A DNA stretch of 64,000 bases from CAWBUW01 sp963792075 (GTDB taxonomy: Bacteria > Chloroflexota > Anaerolineae > Anaerolineales > UBA4823): positions 1,116,001-1,180,000 of the forward strand of contig CAWBUW010000012.1 in NCBI GenBank assembly GCA_963792075.1, written 5' to 3'. The position numbers and the translations under genes are program-made. The notes below the pieces were generated by a model, which worked only from the letters and a program-made list of their open reading frames with translations, did no database searches and was not told where the DNA came from. This document shows positions 16,264 to 25,853 of this stretch, piece by piece (position 1 is the stretch's first letter; each line of letters begins with the position of its first letter).

Positions 16264-18662
16264 GGCATCTCCTTGGTTGAGCCCCATTGCCAATTGCGAA
16301 TTTCCGGCATGTCTTGGCCGTATTTATGGATGTAAGCCTTGTGGTCCAGCAGCTTGTCGCGCAGATACTGTTTGGCATAGGCAGCGCGCGAACCCAGACT
16401 TGGCACCCGATCGATTACGTCGCTGACCAGGTGGAAACGATCCAGTTCATTCATCACGACCATGTCGAACGGTGTCGTCGTGGTCCCCTCTTCCTTAAAG
16501 CCGCGCACGTGCATGTTGTCATGGTTCGTGCGGCGATAAGTGAGCCGGTGGATTAACAAGGGATACCCATGATAGGCGAAGATGATCGGCTTATCCTTGG
16601 TGAAGAGGACATCGAAGTCCTTGTCGCTCAGCCCATGCGGGTGCTCACTCTGCGGCTGGAGTGTCATCAGATCCACCACGTTGATGACACGGATCTTCAG
16701 TTCCGGAAAATGCTGTCGCAGGATCTCTACCGCAGCCAGCGTCTCCAGTGTGGGTACGTCACCGCAGCAAGCCATCACTACATCGGGGTCGCCGCCTTCA
16801 TCGTTGCTGGCCCATTCCCAGATACCAAGCCCGGCCGTGCAGTGCTTGATGGCGGCGTCCATGTCCAGCCATTGCAGTTCCGGTTGTTTGCCCGCCACAA
16901 TGACATTGACATAATTAAGGCTTCGCAAGCAATGGTCGGTGACTGACAGCAGGGTGTTGGCGTCTGGCGGCAGATACAAGCGGATGATGTCTGCCTTTTT
17001 GTTCATCACGAGGTCAATGAAACCTGGGTCCTGGTGACTGAATCCATTGTGGTCCTGCCGCCACACGTGCGACGAGAGCAGGTAGTTCAGGGAAGCAATC
17101 TGTCGTCGCCACGGAACATGCCTCGTCACCTCGAGCCACTTGGCGTGCTGGTTGAACATTAAATCGATGATGTGGATGAATGCTTCGTAACAGGAGAAAA
17201 AGCCGTGGCGACCGGTAAGCAGGTAACCTTCGAGCCAACCCTCGCACTGGTGCTCGCTCAACATCTCCATCACCCGACCCGCGGGGTCGACGTGGTCGTC
17301 GGTAGGAAGGATGTCCGCAGTCGAGCAGCGGTTTGTCACCTCGAACACGGCGTCCCAACGATTCGAAGTGGTTTCGTCCGGGCTGAAGATGCGGAAGTTG
17401 CGTGCATCGGCGTTGAGCTGGAGCACGTCGCGAATGAACTGACCCTGGATGCGCGTGCCTTCAGCATTCACGACGCCGGGCTTCAAGACCTTCACCGCAT
17501 AGTCGCGGAAGTCTGGCATTTTCAATTCCTTAAGCAAAAGGCCTCCATTGGCATGCGGGTTTGCTCCCATACGCCGCTTGCCTTTGGGCGCCAGCTCTGC
17601 CAGTTCCGGAATGAGCCTGCCATTCTGGTCGAATAATTCTTCGGGGTGGTAACTCTTCAGCCACGCTTCAAGCATTTTCAGATGTTCGGGCTTGGTGGCG
17701 AATTCTTCCAGAGGCACTTGATGGGCGCGGAATGTCCCTTCGATCGGTTTGCCGTCGACTACCTGCGGGCCGGTCCAGCCCTTCGGCGAGCGCAGAATGA
17801 TCATGGGCCAGCGCGGACGCTCGTTGAACCCGTTGGCGCGGGCGTCATGTTGGATGCGTAGAATCTCGGTGACCACGGTGTCGAGTGTGGCGGCCATGAT
17901 CTGGTGCATCTCTTGCGGGTCGTCGCCCTCGACGAAATACGGGGTGTAACCGTAGCCGCGGAAGAGCGCTTCAAGCTCGTCGCGGGGAATGCGGGCCAGT
18001 ACGGTGGGGCCGGCAATTTTGTAGCCGTTCAAGTGCAGGATGGGCAGCACAGCTCCGTCATGGACGGGATTTAGAAATTTATTCGAGTGCCAACCGGTGG
18101 CCAGCGCGCCGGTTTCCGCCTCGCCATCACCCACGACACAGGCAACCAGCAAGTCGGGATTGTCGAACGCGGCGCCGTAGGCGTGCGCCAGGGAATAGCC
18201 GAGTTCGCCGCCTTCGTGAATGGAACCGGGCGTCTCCGGCGCCACGTGGCTGGGAATGCCGCCGGGAAACGAGAACTGGGTAAAGAGCTTTTTCATACCC
18301 GGTTCGTCCTGAGAGATGTTCGGGTAGAACTCGGTGTAGGTGCCCTCCAGATATGTGTTGGCTACTATTCCCGGCGCGCCGTGACCTGGGCCGATGACAG
18401 AGATCATGTTCAGGTCATAGTTCTTGATGATCCGGTTGAGGTGGACGTAGATAAAATTCAAGCCTGGCGTGGTGCCCCAGTGGCCCATCAATCGCGGCTT
18501 CACATGTTCCAGTGACAATGGCTTTTTGAGCAGCGGATTGTCGAATAAATAAATCTGGCCGACCGATAAATAATTGGCCGCGCGCCAATAGGCGTTCATC
18601 TTCCGCAAAAGATCGGGCGACAGCGGTTTGTCTGTGAGGTTAGTGTTTTCTACTTTCGTCAT
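16260..18662 (-). CDS. xfp: Xylulose-5-phosphate/fructose-6-phosphate phosphoketolase
   Basis: 800 residues, the usual family length. The thiamine diphosphate signature region EGGELGYSLAHAYGAAFDNP and GDGEAETGALATGWHSNKFL is intact, with GPGHGAPGIVANTYLEGTYTE near the N-terminus and FSHQDPGFIDLVMNKKAD in the C-terminal half. It cleaves X5P or F6P with phosphate to acetyl-phosphate and G3P or E4P. It overlaps ackA by 23 bp, so acetyl-phosphate is passed to acetate kinase for ATP, giving a phosphoketolase bypass. AAGGAA precedes the ATG. Confidence 0.97.
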   Translation of the reverse strand: MTKVENTNLTDKPLSPDLLRKMNAYWRAANYLSVGQIYLFDNPLLKKPLSLEHVKPRLMGHWGTTPGLNFIYVHLNRIIKNYDLNMISVIGPGHGAPGIVANTYLEGTYTEFYPNISQDEPGMKKLFTQFSFPGGIPSHVAPETPGSIHEGGELGYSLAHAYGAAFDNPDLLVACVVGDGEAETGALATGWHSNKFLNPVHDGAVLPILHLNGYKIAGPTVLARIPRDELEALFRGYGYTPYFVEGDDPQEMHQIMAATLDTVVTEILRIQHDARANGFNERPRWPMIILRSPKGWTGPQVVDGKPIEGTFRAHQVPLEEFATKPEHLKMLEAWLKSYHPEELFDQNGRLIPELAELAPKGKRRMGANPHANGGLLLKELKMPDFRDYAVKVLKPGVVNAEGTRIQGQFIRDVLQLNADARNFRIFSPDETTSNRWDAVFEVTNRCSTADILPTDDHVDPAGRVMEMLSEHQCEGWLEGYLLTGRHGFFSCYEAFIHIIDLMFNQHAKWLEVTRHVPWRRQIASLNYLLSSHVWRQDHNGFSHQDPGFIDLVMNKKADIIRLYLPPDANTLLSVTDHCLRSLNYVNVIVAGKQPELQWLDMDAAIKHCTAGLGIWEWASNDEGGDPDVVMACCGDVPTLETLAAVEILRQHFPELKIRVINVVDLMTLQPQSEHPHGLSDKDFDVLFTKDKPIIFAYHGYPLLIHRLTYRRTNHDNMHVRGFKEEGTTTTPFDMVVMNELDRFHLVSDVIDRVPSLGSRAAYAKQYLRDKLLDHKAYIHKYGQDMPEIRNWQWGSTKEMP

Positions 18663-19878
18663 AATTTTCCTTACCTATCGTCAAACCCAAAACGCGACAG
18701 ACCGTCTTGGCTATCATCCATTCCTCATCCGTGTGCATGACACGGACGGCGACCCGGCTGGCCTCCGCAGAAATCACGGCAGCGTTGGCTACGTTTTGTT
18801 TTTCTGCGAGCTGGATGCCAAGAAATCCAAGCCCGTCGCAGATCCGCGCTCGGACTACAGGCGCGTTCTCCCCGATGCCGCCCGCGAATACCAGCGTGTC
18901 CAATCCACCTAACGCCGCCGCGAATGCACCGATCCATTTTTTCACCTGGTAACAAAACAGCGCCACCGCCTCGGCTGCCCGTACGTCTTCAGTTTCGCGC
19001 TCGAGCAAGTCTTGCATGTCGGAGCTGGTTTCAGAAACGCCGAGCAACCCCGACTGGAAATTAACCATTTCATTGAATTTCTTCGCGGTGATTTTTTCGG
19101 TCCGCGCCAGATACCAAACCAGGCCGGGGTCGAGATCGCCGGAGCGAGTGCTCATCGGCACGCCTGCGGCCGGCGTGAGGCCCATGCTGGTATCCACAGA
19201 TTTGCCCGCGTGGACCGCAGCCAGGCTCGCGCCGTTGCCGAGGTGAGCGAGAATGACGCGACCGCCCGCCGCTTGCGGCCCAGCCACGCGCGCAAGTTCT
19301 TCCAGAAGAAACGCATACGACAATCCGTGAAACCCGTACCGGCGAATGCCCTGCGCCTCATAGCGGCGCGGGACCGGCAGCAACTGTGCGACGCGCGGCA
19401 GGTTGTGGTGAAAGGCCGTATCGAAACACGCCACTTGCACCAGATCGGGAAACCGGCGATGAAACGCCTCGGTCAGCAGGATCTCTTCCGGCAGATGTTC
19501 GGGGTCGAAAGGCTGAAGCTGGTGTAACTCCTCGACCATTTCCGTTGTGATGCGTTGTGGATCGCTGTATTTCGGTCCGCCATGCACCACGCGATGCCCC
19601 ACAGCAGTCAGCTCTCCACGCTGGAAACGTTCCTCGATCCAATCCATCAGCACCCCAACTGCCGTTGTGTGGTTCGCCGCAGTCATCGACCGGGTGAAGT
19701 TGTCGGCTTTGTTCAAGCCTTGCACCACAAATGTTGCTTCCGGCAGTCCAATCCGCTCAATCCTGCCCGCCAGAATCCGCTGCAGCTTGTGGCCGGCGTC
19801 GAACAGTGCGAACTTGATACTCGACGAGCCGCCATTGATAGTCAGGATACAGGTTTTAGCTTGTTTCATCGCTGCCAT
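18640..19878 (-). CDS. ackA: Acetate kinase
   Basis: 412 residues. The ASKHA-fold signatures are present: ILTINGGSSSIKFALFD at the N-terminus, VGHRVVHGGPKY, FDTAFH, YGFHGLSYAF, RVILAHLGNGASLAAV with DTSMGLTPAAGVPMSTRSGD, and FAGGIGENAPVVRARIC. It converts acetyl-phosphate plus ADP to acetate plus ATP. First gene of the ackA-xfp-HAD-orf-clpB array; GGAGG lies 12 bp before the chosen ATG, and a second ATG three codons on is possible. Confidence 0.96.
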   Translation of the reverse strand: MAAMKQAKTCILTINGGSSSIKFALFDAGHKLQRILAGRIERIGLPEATFVVQGLNKADNFTRSMTAANHTTAVGVLMDWIEERFQRGELTAVGHRVVHGGPKYSDPQRITTEMVEELHQLQPFDPEHLPEEILLTEAFHRRFPDLVQVACFDTAFHHNLPRVAQLLPVPRRYEAQGIRRYGFHGLSYAFLLEELARVAGPQAAGGRVILAHLGNGASLAAVHAGKSVDTSMGLTPAAGVPMSTRSGDLDPGLVWYLARTEKITAKKFNEMVNFQSGLLGVSETSSDMQDLLERETEDVRAAEAVALFCYQVKKWIGAFAAALGGLDTLVFAGGIGENAPVVRARICDGLGFLGIQLAEKQNVANAAVISAEASRVAVRVMHTDEEWMIAKTVCRVLGLTIGKENYDESRKH

Positions 19879-19982
19879 AGGATTTGAGCGGCCTCCAAGG
19901 GGACCGCAACATCATTGTGCTGTGGTATAACGCGCGCCGTGTAATCCGTGGCCGGGCGTGTCGCGGGCACCTGAGATAGATG

Positions 19983-22541
19983 CTAAATACTAGCATTCTT
20001 CCCCCGAGAGTAGAAAAATTTCTTGGTCAATTCAATCACCAGGACGTAGAGCATCGTCAGCCCGAGCATAGTCAGCAAGATTGGTATGGGCAAGGGGACG
20101 AAACCAAACACCGAGATGAATGGCAGATATGGCAATACGAGGGCTATTCCAATGAAGACCAATGTACTCACCAGTAAAAGTTTGCCCGGGCGGCTGCGCA
20201 AGAAGAGATGGCGCGTTCGCACCACCAGGGCGATAACCAACTCTGTTATCAGGGACTCAATGAACCAGCCAGTGCGGAACTCCTCCGGCGAAGCGCGGAA
20301 CAGAAATAGCAAAGCCCCGAAGGTCAGGAAGTCGAATATCGAACTCACCAGACCGAAGAGCACCATATAGTCGCGGATGAACTTGGTGTTCCAGCGGTGC
20401 GGTTTCTCCAACAATTCTGGGTCCACATTGTCGCTGGCGATGGTTACGGCGGGAATGTCGGAAAGGAAATTATTAAGCAGGATTTGCGGAGCAAGCAAAG
20501 GTAGAAATGACAGGACCATCGAAGCCCCAGCCATGCTAAACATGTTGCCGAAGTTGGCGCTGATGGTCGTGAGGATATACTTGAGCGTATTGGCAAACGT
20601 CGCGCGGCCCTCATCAATGCCCTGCCGCAAGATGTCCAAATCCTGCTTAAGCAGCACAAAGTCAGCCGCGTCTTTGGCCACATCCACTGCTGTGTCCACC
20701 GACAGGCCCACGTCTGCGGCGTGCAGCGCTGGCGCGTCGTTGATCCCATCGCCCATATAGCCAACAACGTGTCCGGTCTTTTGCAGTGCGAGAATGATGC
20801 GTTCTTTCTGGTTGGGATCCACTTCCGCGAAAAGGGTGGTACGTTCTGCAAGGTGCCACAGCGCTTCGTCACGCATGTCGTTCAACTGACTTCCGGTCAG
20901 CACACCTTGGAGAGGCATGTTCACCTCCTCCGCGACGTGACGAGCCACTTTCTGGTTGTCGCCGGTGATGATCTTGAGCTGCACCCCGCGCTTAGCCAGA
21001 TCGACAATTACTTGCTGCACATCGGCCTTCGGAGGATCAAAGAAGATCAGGAAGCCGGCAAAGGTAAGTGCGTTTTCATCAGTGCGCGAATAGGCATCAG
21101 GCCGCCCCTCTACCGTCTTCGTCGCCAGGCCGAGCACGCGGAAGCCTTTGTCGCTAAATTCGCTATACCGTTGTTCGATCTCTGCCCGCTTTGCAGCGTC
21201 TAACGGATGAGCTCCATCCCCAGATTGAAGACTGGTACAGATACTCAGGATGTTATCCAGTGCACCTTTGGTGATGAGAGTGCGCTCGCCGTGTGCATTG
21301 GCAGTAACCACACTCAATCGCTTGCGCACGAAGTCGTAGGGGATTTCGTCCACTTTTTGCTCGGCGCTGATGTCTATCCCGGCCTTTTGCGCGGCAGCTT
21401 GAATTGCTTCATCCAACGGATTGTTCAGCCCTGTCTGGTAATGTGCGTTGAGATATGCGTACCTCAGAACGGCATCGGATGCCTGCCCTTGCGTATCCAG
21501 CGCACCGTCGAGACGAACGACACCTTCGGTAAGAGTGCCGGTCTTGTCCGTGCACAGCACGTCCATACTGCCGAAGTTCTCGATGGAAGTCAGGCGGCGC
21601 ACGATCACGCCGCGCTTGGCCATCTGCTGTGCGCCATGGGAGAGCGTGATACTGATAATGGCAGGCAAGAGCTCAGGCGTCAGACCTACCGCCAGTGCCA
21701 GCGTAAAGAGAAGCGAGTCTAAAAACGGTTTTTTAAGGATGACGTTGACTACCAAAATGATGACTACCATCACCAGCATAACCTGCGTAAGCAAGGTACC
21801 AAAGTGACGGATGCCGCGTTCAAACTCGGTCTCCGGCGGGCGCAGTCTCAGTTTTTCAGCCACCTTGCCGAACACGGTAGTCTTTCCAGTCTGCACAACC
21901 AGCACTTGCGCGGTTCCACTGCTAACATTCGTACCCATGAAGACGCAGTTAGTCTGCTGCGTCAGGCTGGCATTTTCCGGAACAATCGCCGGCTGCTTTT
22001 CCACCGGAAAGGTTTCACCGGTAAGCACTGCCTGGTTGACAAAAAAGTCATTCGCTTCGAGCACGATACCATCCGCCGGGATCAGACTGCCCGCGGAGAG
22101 CACCACTACATCGCCAGGCACTACTTGTTCGGAAGGCAGCATCTGCGGTTGGTCACCCCGCAGCAAGCTGGATTTGATAGTGACTTGTGAGCGTAATTTC
22201 TCGACGGCGTTCGTGGCGGTGTATTCCTGCACGAAGCCAAGGATCGTACTACCAAGCACTATGACAAGCACAATGATGGCATCTACCCAGTCCCCCACCA
22301 CTCCGGAGACAATTGCGGCAAAGATGAGGATGAGAACAAGTGGGCTTTTGAATTGGCGCAGCAACAGGCGAAACGCGGTTGCTTGCTGCTGTGCCCTGAT
22401 TGTGTTCGGCCCGTATTGCTTCAGACGCTGCCCAGCATCTGCAGGCTGGAGGCCATTCTTGGAAGCATGCAGCGCGGAGAGGAGCTGCTCGGGCGCGATG
22501 CTCCAATAAGCGGGCTTTCCTGCAAGAGGATCTACATCCAT
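19983..22541 (-). CDS. mgtA: MgtA-type magnesium-translocating P-type ATPase
   Basis: 852 residues. N-terminal cation-ATPase domain, TM helices at about 65-110, actuator motif LTGETFPVEKQP, phosphorylation motif DKTGTLTEG near residue 330, and hinge GDGINDAPALHAADVGLS near 630. Six C-terminal helices include NNFLSDIPAVTIASDNVD, a P-IIIB (MgtA/MgtB) hallmark. It imports Mg2+ across the inner membrane. No Mg-sensing leader is evident upstream. It ends the row of genes downstream of DUF1206, 62 bp after the previous gene. Confidence 0.92.
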   Translation of the reverse strand: MDVDPLAGKPAYWSIAPEQLLSALHASKNGLQPADAGQRLKQYGPNTIRAQQQATAFRLLLRQFKSPLVLILIFAAIVSGVVGDWVDAIIVLVIVLGSTILGFVQEYTATNAVEKLRSQVTIKSSLLRGDQPQMLPSEQVVPGDVVVLSAGSLIPADGIVLEANDFFVNQAVLTGETFPVEKQPAIVPENASLTQQTNCVFMGTNVSSGTAQVLVVQTGKTTVFGKVAEKLRLRPPETEFERGIRHFGTLLTQVMLVMVVIILVVNVILKKPFLDSLLFTLALAVGLTPELLPAIISITLSHGAQQMAKRGVIVRRLTSIENFGSMDVLCTDKTGTLTEGVVRLDGALDTQGQASDAVLRYAYLNAHYQTGLNNPLDEAIQAAAQKAGIDISAEQKVDEIPYDFVRKRLSVVTANAHGERTLITKGALDNILSICTSLQSGDGAHPLDAAKRAEIEQRYSEFSDKGFRVLGLATKTVEGRPDAYSRTDENALTFAGFLIFFDPPKADVQQVIVDLAKRGVQLKIITGDNQKVARHVAEEVNMPLQGVLTGSQLNDMRDEALWHLAERTTLFAEVDPNQKERIILALQKTGHVVGYMGDGINDAPALHAADVGLSVDTAVDVAKDAADFVLLKQDLDILRQGIDEGRATFANTLKYILTTISANFGNMFSMAGASMVLSFLPLLAPQILLNNFLSDIPAVTIASDNVDPELLEKPHRWNTKFIRDYMVLFGLVSSIFDFLTFGALLFLFRASPEEFRTGWFIESLITELVIALVVRTRHLFLRSRPGKLLLVSTLVFIGIALVLPYLPFISVFGFVPLPIPILLTMLGLTMLYVLVIELTKKFFYSRGKNASI

Positions 22542-22603
22542 GGTTTATTCCTTCTTTCTCCGTCCAGGTTAGATAGGATTGGCCGGCAAGGCTCCGATTT
22601 CCT

Positions 22604-23272
22604 TTACTGATCTGGCCCATTGATCTGTTCGCCCCTCGGCGCGCCGAAGTATTCGGCAAAGCCATTTGGGCTGACGAACAGGTGGAGCGTCTTATTCGAC
22701 CTCCCATAGAGGTGTACAGCGGAGAGAAAGTGGAGAAAGCCTGATCGGTGGTAGTGGGCAATGTCTGCGCATATCGCTTCCGGTAGACAAACCGTGGCGA
22801 GGTCGCTGCAGATTTGTTTGGCCGGGTTGTGGAGGATGCCTAAAGTTAGCGCTTCTTCGTCATCGTATTTTTCGCCCAATTTTGAGCGAATGCAGTCACA
22901 AAATTCACCGATATTAACCCCGGCCTTTTCCAAGGGTATGCGCACGAATTTCCGCTCGCCGTATTCATCCTGAAAGCTGTGATGGACGCCAAGACCGACA
23001 GTTGACTCGATCATGACACGCTTTCCGCTGGGGATATCTATTTCGCCGCAGTCTACCGCCAGGTGGGAATAGCCGTATCCACCGGTCATATCGTTGATCA
23101 AGGCGCTAATCGCATTGCGCGGCACAAAAATTAGCAGGCTGCACTGGCCTTCTTTGCCCCCCTGTTTCAACGGGCCTGTCGGTAGGCTTTCTTTCTGAGC
23201 AGGTTCTCTGTCGATGTAATCTGACTTGAACTGACCTGTGTTCAGTGGAGCAGTAATCGTTTTCTTTTTCAT
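22604..23272 (-). CDS. Possible permuted NlpC/P60 (YiiX-like) papain-fold protein
   Basis: 222 residues from MKKKTITAPLNTGQFKS, the first ATG with a GAGAG site; an upstream TTG is less likely. Residues 50-70 give GGYGYSHLAVDCGEIDIP, a conserved His after a strand, and about 150-165 give PAKQICSDLATVCLPEA, a Cys at a helix start. That His-then-Cys order is the layout of permuted NlpC/P60 hydrolases such as YiiX/YebB. No signal peptide, so it acts in the cytoplasm or at the membrane face. It could hydrolyse lipid or peptide amides, which would suit the neighbouring lipid-phosphate enzymes. Assignment is by pattern only. Confidence 0.5.
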   Translation of the reverse strand: MKKKTITAPLNTGQFKSDYIDREPAQKESLPTGPLKQGGKEGQCSLLIFVPRNAISALINDMTGGYGYSHLAVDCGEIDIPSGKRVMIESTVGLGVHHSFQDEYGERKFVRIPLEKAGVNIGEFCDCIRSKLGEKYDDEEALTLGILHNPAKQICSDLATVCLPEAICADIAHYHRSGFLHFLSAVHLYGRSNKTLHLFVSPNGFAEYFGAPRGEQINGPDQ

Positions 23273-23311
23273 ATCAATTACTCTCTTTCTTCCCAATTGC
23301 CATTTGCAGCC

Positions 23312-24004
23312 TCATATATTCTTACCTGGCGCCTTGTCAAACACCAATGCTTTCTCAACCGGATGGGCCTCCTTGGCAATCTCGACAGTTTTCGTCGGGG
23401 GTTGTGTGGTGATGAGTACAGGACTCAAATGCTGTACATCATTTACTGCCAAAAGTTCCACTCGATTGCCTTCCACCCTGAAGTGTGTTAATGAACAATT
23501 ACTGACGGTCGTGCGCCACCACCGCCAACGTTTTTCGGGCAGATACCAGGATAGCGCCGCCGAGATCACGCCGGCGTGAGCGATCACAGCAACTCGTTGA
23601 TTGGCATGCCTGGCTACGATGTCTAATAACACCGCTGAAACGCGTCCTTCAATGGGCCATCGAATAGGCCCACCTGCGCGAGCATCCAAGTAATCTTCTA
23701 CCGGATCAGTGATCGAAAGAATCTCCAAAATTACCAACGCAGGCAGCTCGTTAAAGCGCACTTCCTGTATGCCACTTCGCAATTCTGCGTTTTGTCCGAT
23801 TATTGCGCCGATAATATGGGCAGTTTCCTGTGTGCGGCGTAGAGGGCTGGAATAAAAACCATCGAGATGATTTTGGGGGGCATTAAAGTATTGACCTGTC
23901 TTTGCAGCTTGTTCTTGCCCGAGTGGTGTCAAGGGTGCATGAAAATAGTCTCCGTGAACGCGCACAGCATTGCCGTGTCGGATGAGAATAAGTTCTGTGG
24001 CCAT
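23312..24004 (-). CDS. Histidine phosphatase family (phosphoglycerate-mutase-like) protein
   Basis: 230 residues. N-terminal ELILIRHGNAVRVHGDYFHA carries the RHG catalytic motif, followed by LTPLGQEQA, SSPLRRTQETA (second Arg) and the C-terminal VAVIAHAGVISAALSWYL (second catalytic His). A phosphohistidine-intermediate phosphatase, or less likely a mutase. It sits 4 bp after a PAP2 phosphatase gene in a cluster of phosphate-removing enzymes. Confidence 0.88.
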   Translation of the reverse strand: MATELILIRHGNAVRVHGDYFHAPLTPLGQEQAAKTGQYFNAPQNHLDGFYSSPLRRTQETAHIIGAIIGQNAELRSGIQEVRFNELPALVILEILSITDPVEDYLDARAGGPIRWPIEGRVSAVLLDIVARHANQRVAVIAHAGVISAALSWYLPEKRWRWWRTTVSNCSLTHFRVEGNRVELLAVNDVQHLSPVLITTQPPTKTVEIAKEAHPVEKALVFDKAPGKNI

Positions 24005-24008
24005 TAGA

Positions 24009-24779
24009 TTAGATAATTTGCTGAGGTTTGGCCGCTGCTACTGGTTGGTGAACAAAAAAGCGCGTCTTACCCCAGAGATAAAATTGTATGATTGCTACCA
24101 GAGTCAAGCTGCCAAGCAAATAAGATCCCAGCACATCACTGGCCCAGTGTTGGCCCAGGTAAATGCGCGAGATGCCGATCAGGGCTATCGGGACGCCAAT
24201 GAGCACCAGGAGAAGGCTGCGTTTTAAAGAGGGTTTCAGCAAGCTAAAAACCAGGAAACCAATAAAACCCAAAAAGCCAAGATAGTACATGACATGCCCG
24301 CTCGGGAAACTGTAACTATTGAGTACATCAATCACATTCACCGCGGCTGCCGTAGGACGCGGACGCTGGATCAGATCCTTTACCAGCACATTGATCGCCG
24401 TGGAAGAGACCGCTGCTATTAAGGCCATCAGGGCTTCCCAATGCAGGCCAAAGCCGTAAACCACCAATACGATCAGAACCGTGATGATCGCTGACTGTGG
24501 GCCAAACCCCGCCCAACTTACGGCGGTCATCAGTCCCCTAAAAAGAGGGGTATTTATGGACTGGAGGCCTCGCGTTATCTGAAGATCAATAGCGAAAGAA
24601 GGTGTCGTTTTGACCAGGAAAGTCAAAACAGCAAAAGCGGCAGTGATTGACAACAGCGACAATTGGAAGAGTATGGCTCGATAGCGCCGGACGGGCGCTG
24701 GCGCAGTCTCGGCATGGGCAACCTCGAGTGCTACCTCTTTAATCTTTTCAACGGATTTTTTGCCCTTTTGTTCTGACAT
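24009..24779 (-). CDS. PAP2-type membrane lipid phosphatase (A)
   Basis: 256 residues, about six TM helices after a 35-residue soluble head. The three PAP2 signature motifs are present: KDLIQRPRP, YSFPSGH and SRIYLGQHWASDVLG. Members remove phosphate from phosphatidate, undecaprenyl diphosphate or phosphatidylglycerophosphate at the outer membrane face. It lies 30 bp after the DAG-kinase-like gene, which makes the opposite reaction. Confidence 0.92.
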   Translation of the reverse strand: MSEQKGKKSVEKIKEVALEVAHAETAPAPVRRYRAILFQLSLLSITAAFAVLTFLVKTTPSFAIDLQITRGLQSINTPLFRGLMTAVSWAGFGPQSAIITVLIVLVVYGFGLHWEALMALIAAVSSTAINVLVKDLIQRPRPTAAAVNVIDVLNSYSFPSGHVMYYLGFLGFIGFLVFSLLKPSLKRSLLLVLIGVPIALIGISRIYLGQHWASDVLGSYLLGSLTLVAIIQFYLWGKTRFFVHQPVAAAKPQQII

Positions 24780-24809
24780 TCTTTATGCTCTTTTTCCTTG
24801 AACGAAGGC

Positions 24810-25853
24810 CTATCCCAATGAAATTGTACTTTCTTCAGGATGGTTATTCCCCACGGTTGGGGAAACTGGCTCAGGAGTTGGGGAAAGAGGCGCAGGCAGT
24901 CGCTCGGCTGCATCTTTCTGCGGGCTTTCCAGGCCTGGGCTTATCTCAGGGGCAATGATGCACAGGGCACCCGGGATCGCCTTGAATGTCACCGAACCCC
25001 GGCCCAGTGGAATTCCATCCGCCATCACATCCAGCTTCGGAGAGGTTTTTACCTTCAATTTGTGCGCTTGATAATGTTGAACTTTTCCATCGCCCGAATA
25101 ACCTCCATCCATCACTGCGGCGTAATAGCGCAACAGTTCAGCTTTGCTAAAGTCTGGATAAACAGCGATATCCAGGAGACCATCTTGCAAAGAGGCCGCC
25201 GGGGCCACCAAGAAGTTTTTCCCAAAATCGGGTGTATTGGAAACCATCACCGACATGGTTTCAACTTCAATTTTGCTCTCATCGTTCAAGGTCAGAAAAA
25301 CCTCGGGCCTGGTTTCTTGGTGGAGGAGAGTCATTGCGGCGGCCATGATGCGGGAGAATTTACCACTGGCAACCTTACTCGCATCGGGATAGATATCAGC
25401 CGCAAGTCCGATCGTAGCCATCTCGAAGAAAATGAATTTCTTCCCTTTCCTGGTTTTGACCTGACCAACATCCAGTTTAAGCGTGTGGTCAGAGGCGATC
25501 AAAGCACAGGCCGCTTCCAGGTCTTCGGAGAGGCCCAGACTCTTGGCGATATTGTTTTGTGTTCCTGCCGGGATAATCCCCAGGCGAACTTTACTACCGA
25601 CGATGCCGCGCATGACCGCCTCGATAGTACCGTCGCCGCCCATGGCGATCACAATCTTGTATCCGTCTTTAACGGCGCGCCTGGCAATCGGGGTCGCTTC
25701 TTCTTTTGGCTTGGCCAGAGCCACATCTACTTTTAGACCATTTTTCTCCAAATAGCCAGTCACCAATTTCAAGTTATTGGCTGAATTGGAGGCTTTCCCG
25801 GCGCTTGGGTTGGCAATCAATTTGACATGCATGGGTTTATTCTTTTTTGACAT
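24810..25853 (-). CDS. Diacylglycerol kinase family lipid kinase (DgkB/YegS-like)
   Basis: 347 residues from MSKKNKPMHVKLIANPSAGK. This ATG has GGAG 5 bp upstream and overlaps the end of the previous PAP2 gene by 17 bp. The catalytic domain shows IANPSAGKAS, the signature VIAMGGDGTIEAVMRGI and LGIIPAGTQNNIAKSL. The C-terminal domain carries DGLLDIAVYPDF and VMADGIPLG. A Pro/Ser/Glu-rich tail of about 45 residues is extra to the family. It phosphorylates a lipid such as diacylglycerol. Confidence 0.92.
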   Translation of the reverse strand: MSKKNKPMHVKLIANPSAGKASNSANNLKLVTGYLEKNGLKVDVALAKPKEEATPIARRAVKDGYKIVIAMGGDGTIEAVMRGIVGSKVRLGIIPAGTQNNIAKSLGLSEDLEAACALIASDHTLKLDVGQVKTRKGKKFIFFEMATIGLAADIYPDASKVASGKFSRIMAAAMTLLHQETRPEVFLTLNDESKIEVETMSVMVSNTPDFGKNFLVAPAASLQDGLLDIAVYPDFSKAELLRYYAAVMDGGYSGDGKVQHYQAHKLKVKTSPKLDVMADGIPLGRGSVTFKAIPGALCIIAPEISPGLESPQKDAAERLPAPLSPTPEPVSPTVGNNHPEESTISLG

